NCBI GenBank assembly: GCA_026770575.1
Contig: MU657171.1
Span: 237,911 to 301,910, forward strand
DNA length: 64,000 nucleotides
DNA from: Pelagophyceae sp. CCMP2097
Taxonomy: Eukaryota > Sar > Pelagophyceae
Direction: 5' to 3'
The notes beneath the pieces are model-generated. The model was not told the DNA's origin. It saw only the letters and a list, made by a program, of their open reading frames with translations, and ran no database searches. Shown one piece after another: positions 60,045 through 64,000 of the stretch (position 1 is its first letter; each line of letters begins with the position of its first letter). The translations under genes were made by a program, and so were the position numbers.

Positions 60045-61475
60045 ATGGTGCTCGTCGCGCTCATCGGCGCGCCCGGCGCCGGTAAGACTTCGCTCGGGCA
60101 GCGCGTCGCGGCGGCGGCGCCCGAGGCCTGCACCTTTGTGTCCATCGGGGAGGAGATGCGGCGCCGAAAGGCCGAGGGCCGCCCGAGCGCGAGCGCCGAG
60201 GCGATTGTGGCCGAGGCGCTGCGGATTCCAAAGGCCGTGTGCGTCGTCGACGGCGCGTTCTGGGCCGACGGGCTGCTGCGGCTGCTCGACGTGAGCGACT
60301 CCGTCGTCGTGCTGCACGTCGACACGCCGGAGCGCGCCTGCCGCGAGGCGCTGCGAGCGCGCGGGCGCGCGGCCGACGATGTGACGCGCGTCGAGCGGTG
60401 GCACCGGCACAGCAAGGAGCTGCTGCGCGTCGCCCAGCTCCTCGGCGTGCACGCCGTGGACCGCGCGGCCACGCCGGAGGCCGTGCTGGACATGGTCCGC
60501 GACAGGCCGCCGATGGCGGTCGTCGGCCCGTCGCGCGCGGAGGCCCTGCTGCAGCGACTCCGGACGCTGCTGCGTGTCCACGACCCGCGGTTCGCAATGC
60601 CGCGGTCGTTGCGGCGCGAGGACTTGGGCTTTGTGATGCTCAACGACTACCGCGTCGCGCGCAAGGCCGACGGCGAGCGCTGCTGGCTCTTTTCATTCAA
60701 CGCCGGCGAGGCGTTCACGATGACGCGCGACGCGACGGTGCGCCGCGCCGCGCACGCGCTGCCCGCCGGCTGCGTCCTCGACTGCGAAGTCGTGGCGATT
60801 GCCGGCCGTGAAGTGGCGCTCGCCTTTGACGCGCTCGCGCTCCACGGCGCGCCGGTGTGGCAGCGCGCCCTCGACTCGCGCGTGTTCGCGCTCGCCGAGA
60901 TGCTCGCGGCGGCGCCGCCGCAATCGGTGCGCCTCAAGCCGCACTACGGCCTCGATGCAGTGGAACCGCTGCTGCGGCGCGGCTACGCTCAGAGCGACTT
61001 CGACGGTGGCGTCGACTACAAAGTCGACGGGCTCGTCTTCACGCCAAATATCGCGTACTGCTACGATTCCGCCGTCCCGCTCTTCAAGTGAGAAGCCCCT
61101 CGGCGAGCCCCCTCCCGGACGCGACACACGCTCGGATGCAGGCACCAGAGCCCGGGCGACGTCTCGTTTGACCTCGACGAGGCGGCGTTTGCGAGGAAGA
61201 GCCTCGACGACTCCGCGCTGGACCTCTTCGAGCTCTGCGGCGGCGGGAAGCCGGACTTTGGCCACGGCGGCATCGCCGTCTGCGCCTACGTCTCGACGGA
61301 GAATCTCGGCGACAGCTGGCCGCCGAAGAAGACGCGACTGGCGTTCCAGCGCATGCGCTACGATAAGCGCTCGCCCAACTCGCCCGCGACGATCGCAGCG
61401 CAGCTCGCGCTCTGCCGCGCGCCGCTGAGCCTCGACGACGTCTCCGCAACGGCCGGCGCTACTGGCGCGGGATAA
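60045..61475 (+). CDS. P-loop kinase-like domain fused to mRNA-capping-type guanylyltransferase
   Basis: Exon 1, 60045-61087; a 54-nt phase-2 intron (61088-61141, GTGAGA...CAG); exon 2, 61142-61475; 458 residues. Residues 1-150 form an adenylate-kinase-like domain: VLVALIGAPGAGKTSLGQRV (Walker A at 8-16), FVSIGEEMRRRK, CVVDGAFWADG and VVVLHVDTPERACREALRARGR as lid-like region. From about 190 a nucleotidyltransferase follows: NDYRVARKADGERCWLF with candidate nucleotidyl Lys207 (motif I KxDG), VLDCEVV (motif III), VDYKVDGLVFTPN (motif IV) and PLFK/HQSPGDVSFDL across the splice (motif V), then an OB-like C-terminus. The likely job is GMP transfer to RNA 5' ends, with the kinase part turning 5'-monophosphate RNA to diphosphate. 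Trypanosome CE1 has this plan and recaps decapped mRNA. No triphosphatase or methyltransferase domain is present. Confidence 0.82.
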
Positions 61476-61490
61476 ACTGACTCGACGTCG

Positions 61491-61557
61491 CCGAAGGGAA
61501 ACCGGTTTCAATACCCAAACCACGAACCGGTCTAGGGCTGAGACCGGTTTCCGTCGG
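61491..61557. repeat. Inverted repeat between convergent genes
   Basis: Arms ccgaagggaaaccggt (61491-61506) and accggtttccgtcgg (61543-61557) are near-perfect reverse complements around a loop that itself contains accggtct. It may form a hairpin in the 3'UTR of either flanking gene. Confidence 0.75.
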
Positions 61558-61670
61558 CCTCTGATGAGGCCCTTTGGGGTCGATTCCAGTCGCTCCTGCG
61601 CAGGACCTCTTGATCTGCAATTGGCTCTCGGAGAGTCTGTCATCTCCCCGGGGTCTAAATCACAACTCAC

Positions 61671-62459
61671 CTGCTGGAACTGCACGTCTACGCCCCACGC
61701 CTTGGACAGTTGCGCGGCCATCTGCACGCACGTCAAATGCTCGCCGACGATGCCCACGGTGCGGCCGATGAAGTTCGGGTCCTGGAAGATGCCCGCGGCG
61801 CAGAGGCCGATGTCCTGCGCGGCGATGCCGGGGAGGACGTCTGTGGGCTTTTGCGGCAGCGAGAGCTTGTAGTTGCCGTCCGAGTCGGCGTCTTTCTTCG
61901 GGCCCATGCCCAGGCCGATCATGTTGTCCCAGTAGAACGAGGTGCGCATGAACGTCGTGGGCACGCCGGCGTTTCGGAAGGCGGCGTCGGAGAGCGCCTT
62001 GCCCTCGAAGTGCGGCACCTTGTACGTCTCGCCCCCGTTGACGATGCCCGGCAGCGATTCGCTGGCGGGCAGGGCGTCGAGGCCCTCGAGCGTCGACCAG
62101 ACGACGTGGCGCACGCCCGCGGCCTTGGCCGCGGCGGCGACGCGGGCGCACTGCGCGACCTCTGTGGCGACGCTGAAATGCTCCCAAAAGTTCGTCACGC
62201 AGAACACGCCGTAGGCGCCCGCGAAGGCCGCCTCGAGCGACTGCGCGTCGTCCATCGACGCCGCCACGACCGTCACGCCCGGCAGCAGCGATAGCGCCTG
62301 GGCCTTGGCCGAGTCGGGGGTGCGCGACACGGCGCGCACCTCGTAGCCGCTCAATCCGGAGAGGCCGCGCACGACGCCTCCGCCCTGCGCGCCCGTGGCA
62401 CCCAGGACGACGACGCGCTTGACGTCGGCCGCAAACGGGCTCGGCCAGCCGAAGCACAT
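61671..62459 (-). CDS. NmrA-like NAD(P)-binding protein, C-terminal end missing or unresolved
   Basis: NmrA/HSCARG proteins are atypical short-chain dehydrogenase-fold redox sensors. ATG 62459; residues 12-24 VKRVVVLGATGAQGGG carry the Rossmann GxxGxxG, then VRAVSRTPDSAKAQAL, VTVVAASMDDAQSLEAAFAGAYGVFCVTNFWEH, VRHVVWSTLEG, YKVPHFEGKALSDAAFRNAGVPTTFMRTSFYWDNM, LPGIAAQDIGLCAAGIF and FIGRTVGIVGEHLTCVQMAAQLSKAWG. The coding frame reaches 61671, where GTGAGT follows in phase 0 after VQFQQ. The expected final 40-50 residues are not seen in the 195 nt before the neighbouring convergent gene, so the last exon is either diverged, read through into sequence overlapping that gene, or lost. The first 263 residues are clear. 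Confidence 0.78.
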
Positions 62460-62629
62460 CCTCGACCGACGCGATTTGATGTGTGCGCAACGCTGGATCT
62501 TCTGACACGAGTGTAGCATTTTGAAAACGCCAAAATTTTAAAAGGCGTTAAACTTAGGGGTTCTGCAGGCGCGCCGCTCATAAGCGTGCAAGGCGCGCCG
62601 CTAAGCGGGCTGACACCAAACCGAAATTA

Positions 62630-63776
62630 TCAAGAGAAGGCACCGCCGTTGTCGGCCCAGGTCCGGAGCTCGATGTCGTCGAATTCGGAAACGAGCGCGC
62701 GGTTCCAGGCCGCGAGGACGCCGGGGCTGACCGTGTCCGACGCCGAGGCGTTTTTGTCTTTCTGGCGGATGAACGACCCCCCGTTCATGATGGAGTTGGA
62801 CGGGGTGCCGACGGGCAAGATGTAGTCGAAGAGCTCGACGTTTTGCTTCATGTGCGCCGACGAGCACATGTTGGCGACGCGGTCGAACTCGGGCACTGCG
62901 AGGTCGACACCGTAGAAGGCGGCGAGCTTGGTGATCAGCGCGGCGTGGTCCAGGATCATGTCCGAGTAGTGCATCAACAAGACGTTGGGTGCGTTGCGGA
63001 GATGCCACCACGATTTCACGTACTGAAAGTAGAGCGAGTACAGGTTGCCGCCGGGCAGCAGGTCCATGACGGAATCGTCCACGCTCGCGTAGTGCGGGGG
63101 GGACCCGCCCCACATGGTCTGGAACTCGGTGCGGTGGCGAAGAAAGAAGTGCTTCAGCGAGACGCCGACGTCGAGGCCGCGCCGGACGACCGAGACGTAC
63201 TTGACCAGCGGGCGCTGCGTGACGGGGAGGACGTTGGCGACCGGGTTGCCCTCGGTCCAGGAGCTGGGCGACATGTGGGACTTGAAGACGCGGAACGGGT
63301 GGGCCGGGTTGTCCCAGTAGTCCCTGAGGCGCGACCCGTCGGCGAGCGTGCCGTGGCGGTAGTGGTCGGCGCGCTGCGCCCCGGTCTGCCCCGGGAAGTG
63401 GACGAGGTCGAGCCACGGCGTCGACGCCATGATGTCGACGTAGGGCTTGAAGCCGAGCGCCTCGGCCTCGTCGCCCTGCGCGCCCTTGGTCCGCAGCGCG
63501 TGCGCGCAGTAGCACATCCACGTGGTGCCCGACTTGGCCCCGACCGAGACGACGACGTCGCCGTCGCGCACGAACTCCGCGCCGCCGTCGGCGAGCCAGA
63601 TGTCGTTGGAGAAGAACGGCGGCATGAAGCCGCCGGTCATCGCGTAGAGGATGAAAGCCCACGTGAGGCACCTTGAAGAACTGCTCGGGCGCGTACCGGC
63701 CCACGAGGCCCAGCCCCGCGGCCGCCGCGGCCACGAGCACCGCGCCCACCAATAGCAATCGCTTCAGGAACGCCAT
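62630..63776 (-). CDS. Sulfotransferase, type II membrane, with unresolved N-terminal junction
   Basis: PAPS-dependent sulfotransferase of the cytosolic/Golgi family. From about 63640 the frame is clear to the stop at 62630: DGDVVVSVGAKSGTTWMCYCAHALR (5'-phosphosulfate loop KSGTTW), FKSHMSPSSW, VKYVSVVRRGLDVGVSLKHFF (3'-phosphate motif with Arg and Ser), NVLLMHYSDMILDH and ELFDYIL, giving at least 336 residues. An ATG at 63776 starts MAFLKRLLLVGAVLVAAAAAGLGLVGRYAPEQFFK, an excellent membrane anchor, but it is one frame off the catalytic part, and no ordinary intron fits: the only AG near the junction gives a 25-nt intron. A sequencing or assembly frameshift near 63660, or a very small intron, would join the two. 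Confidence 0.78.
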
Positions 63777-64000
63777 TCACCGGCGCGGCCTGCAAGTCGA
63801 GCTTGTAAAGACTAAATATTGAATGCAAATACCAAAATTTTAAGCAAATACAAGGTTCAAAAAGCGGAACTTACCTCCCTCATTTAGTGCACGCGCCGGC
63901 GCCTATGCCTCCCGGGGACCGGCGTGCGCGCTGAAGTGGAGTGCGGATCGACGGTCACAGCCCGCGCCCCAAGAACGCTGCATCTTTCGCTTCAGCAGTT
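63777..64000. other. 5' flank of the sulfotransferase gene, to window edge
   Basis: The first 100 nt are AT-rich (aatattgaatgcaaatacc; aagcaaatacaaggttc), consistent with a promoter. No gene is visible up to the window edge. Confidence 0.35.

Noticed and set aside
60693..62519. 608-residue minus-strand open frame running from the NmrA-like gene through the capping-type gene
   Set aside because: Only the part above 61671 matches a family; the rest is the antisense shadow of the capping-type gene (Arg/Val/Asp-rich, no domain) and a splice donor marks the end of the real exon.
1..64000. Possibility of bacterial DNA or contamination because of the very high GC content
   Set aside because: Spliceosomal introns, cohesin SMC3, DPM1, GnT-I, Orai-like and plastid/mitochondrial leaders occur throughout, so the whole window is nuclear eukaryotic DNA.
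1..64000. CRISPR array, integron, phage or insertion sequence
   Set aside because: No evenly spaced direct repeats with unique spacers and no transposase, integrase or reverse-transcriptase frame was seen.

Overview
The window reads as nuclear DNA of a GC-rich, plastid-bearing unicellular eukaryote. The best guess is a stramenopile microalga, possibly a pelagophyte. Evidence: very small spliceosomal introns (many 43-65 nt, donors mostly GTGCG or GTGAG, acceptors mostly TAG), a plastid terminal oxidase, a protein with a three-part plastid-lumen targeting leader, mitochondrial complex I and carrier genes, N-glycosylation genes and cohesin. No operons, tRNAs, rRNAs, CRISPR arrays or complete transposons were recognised. 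The species guess is inference. Splice sites were read by eye and checked by reading phase.

Layout. 0-9 kb: amidase (cut at the left edge), a mitochondrial-carrier protein, an unknown protein and an iduronate-2-sulfatase-type sulfatase. 9-19 kb: CS-domain protein and a translation factor eEF3-like ABC protein (divergent), a sulfotransferase and a large SNF2/RING helicase. 19-28 kb: LETM1-like protein, RluA-type pseudouridine synthase, an Orai-type calcium channel, complex I NDUFV1, an M41-like HExxH protein and an ALYREF-like mRNA export factor. 28-36 kb: ankyrin protein, dolichol-phosphate mannosyltransferase, START protein, GnT-I, a small inner-membrane protein and EFG1. 36-45 kb: ABCG transporter, a HEAT-like protein, an M50 protease and GRWD1. 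45-52 kb: SMC3, PTOX and a Gly/Tyr-rich predicted thylakoid-lumen protein. 52-64 kb: arylsulfotransferase-like protein, SMP/C2 tether, Cys-rich unknown, kelch protein, a kinase-guanylyltransferase fusion, an NmrA-like protein and a second sulfotransferase.

Themes. Four genes make or break sulfate esters (sulfatase, two sulfotransferases, arylsulfotransferase-like). DPM1 and GnT-I, about 1.4 kb apart, serve early and late N-glycan synthesis. RNA metabolism is well represented (eEF3-like, EFG1, GRWD1, pseudouridine synthase, ALYREF-like). The most unusual gene is at 60045-61475: an N-terminal P-loop kinase-like domain joined to an mRNA-capping-type guanylyltransferase, the architecture of the trypanosome recapping enzyme. 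A perfect 37-nt repeat sits in sense orientation just upstream of this gene's start codon and of the ABCG transporter's start codon, 22 kb apart.
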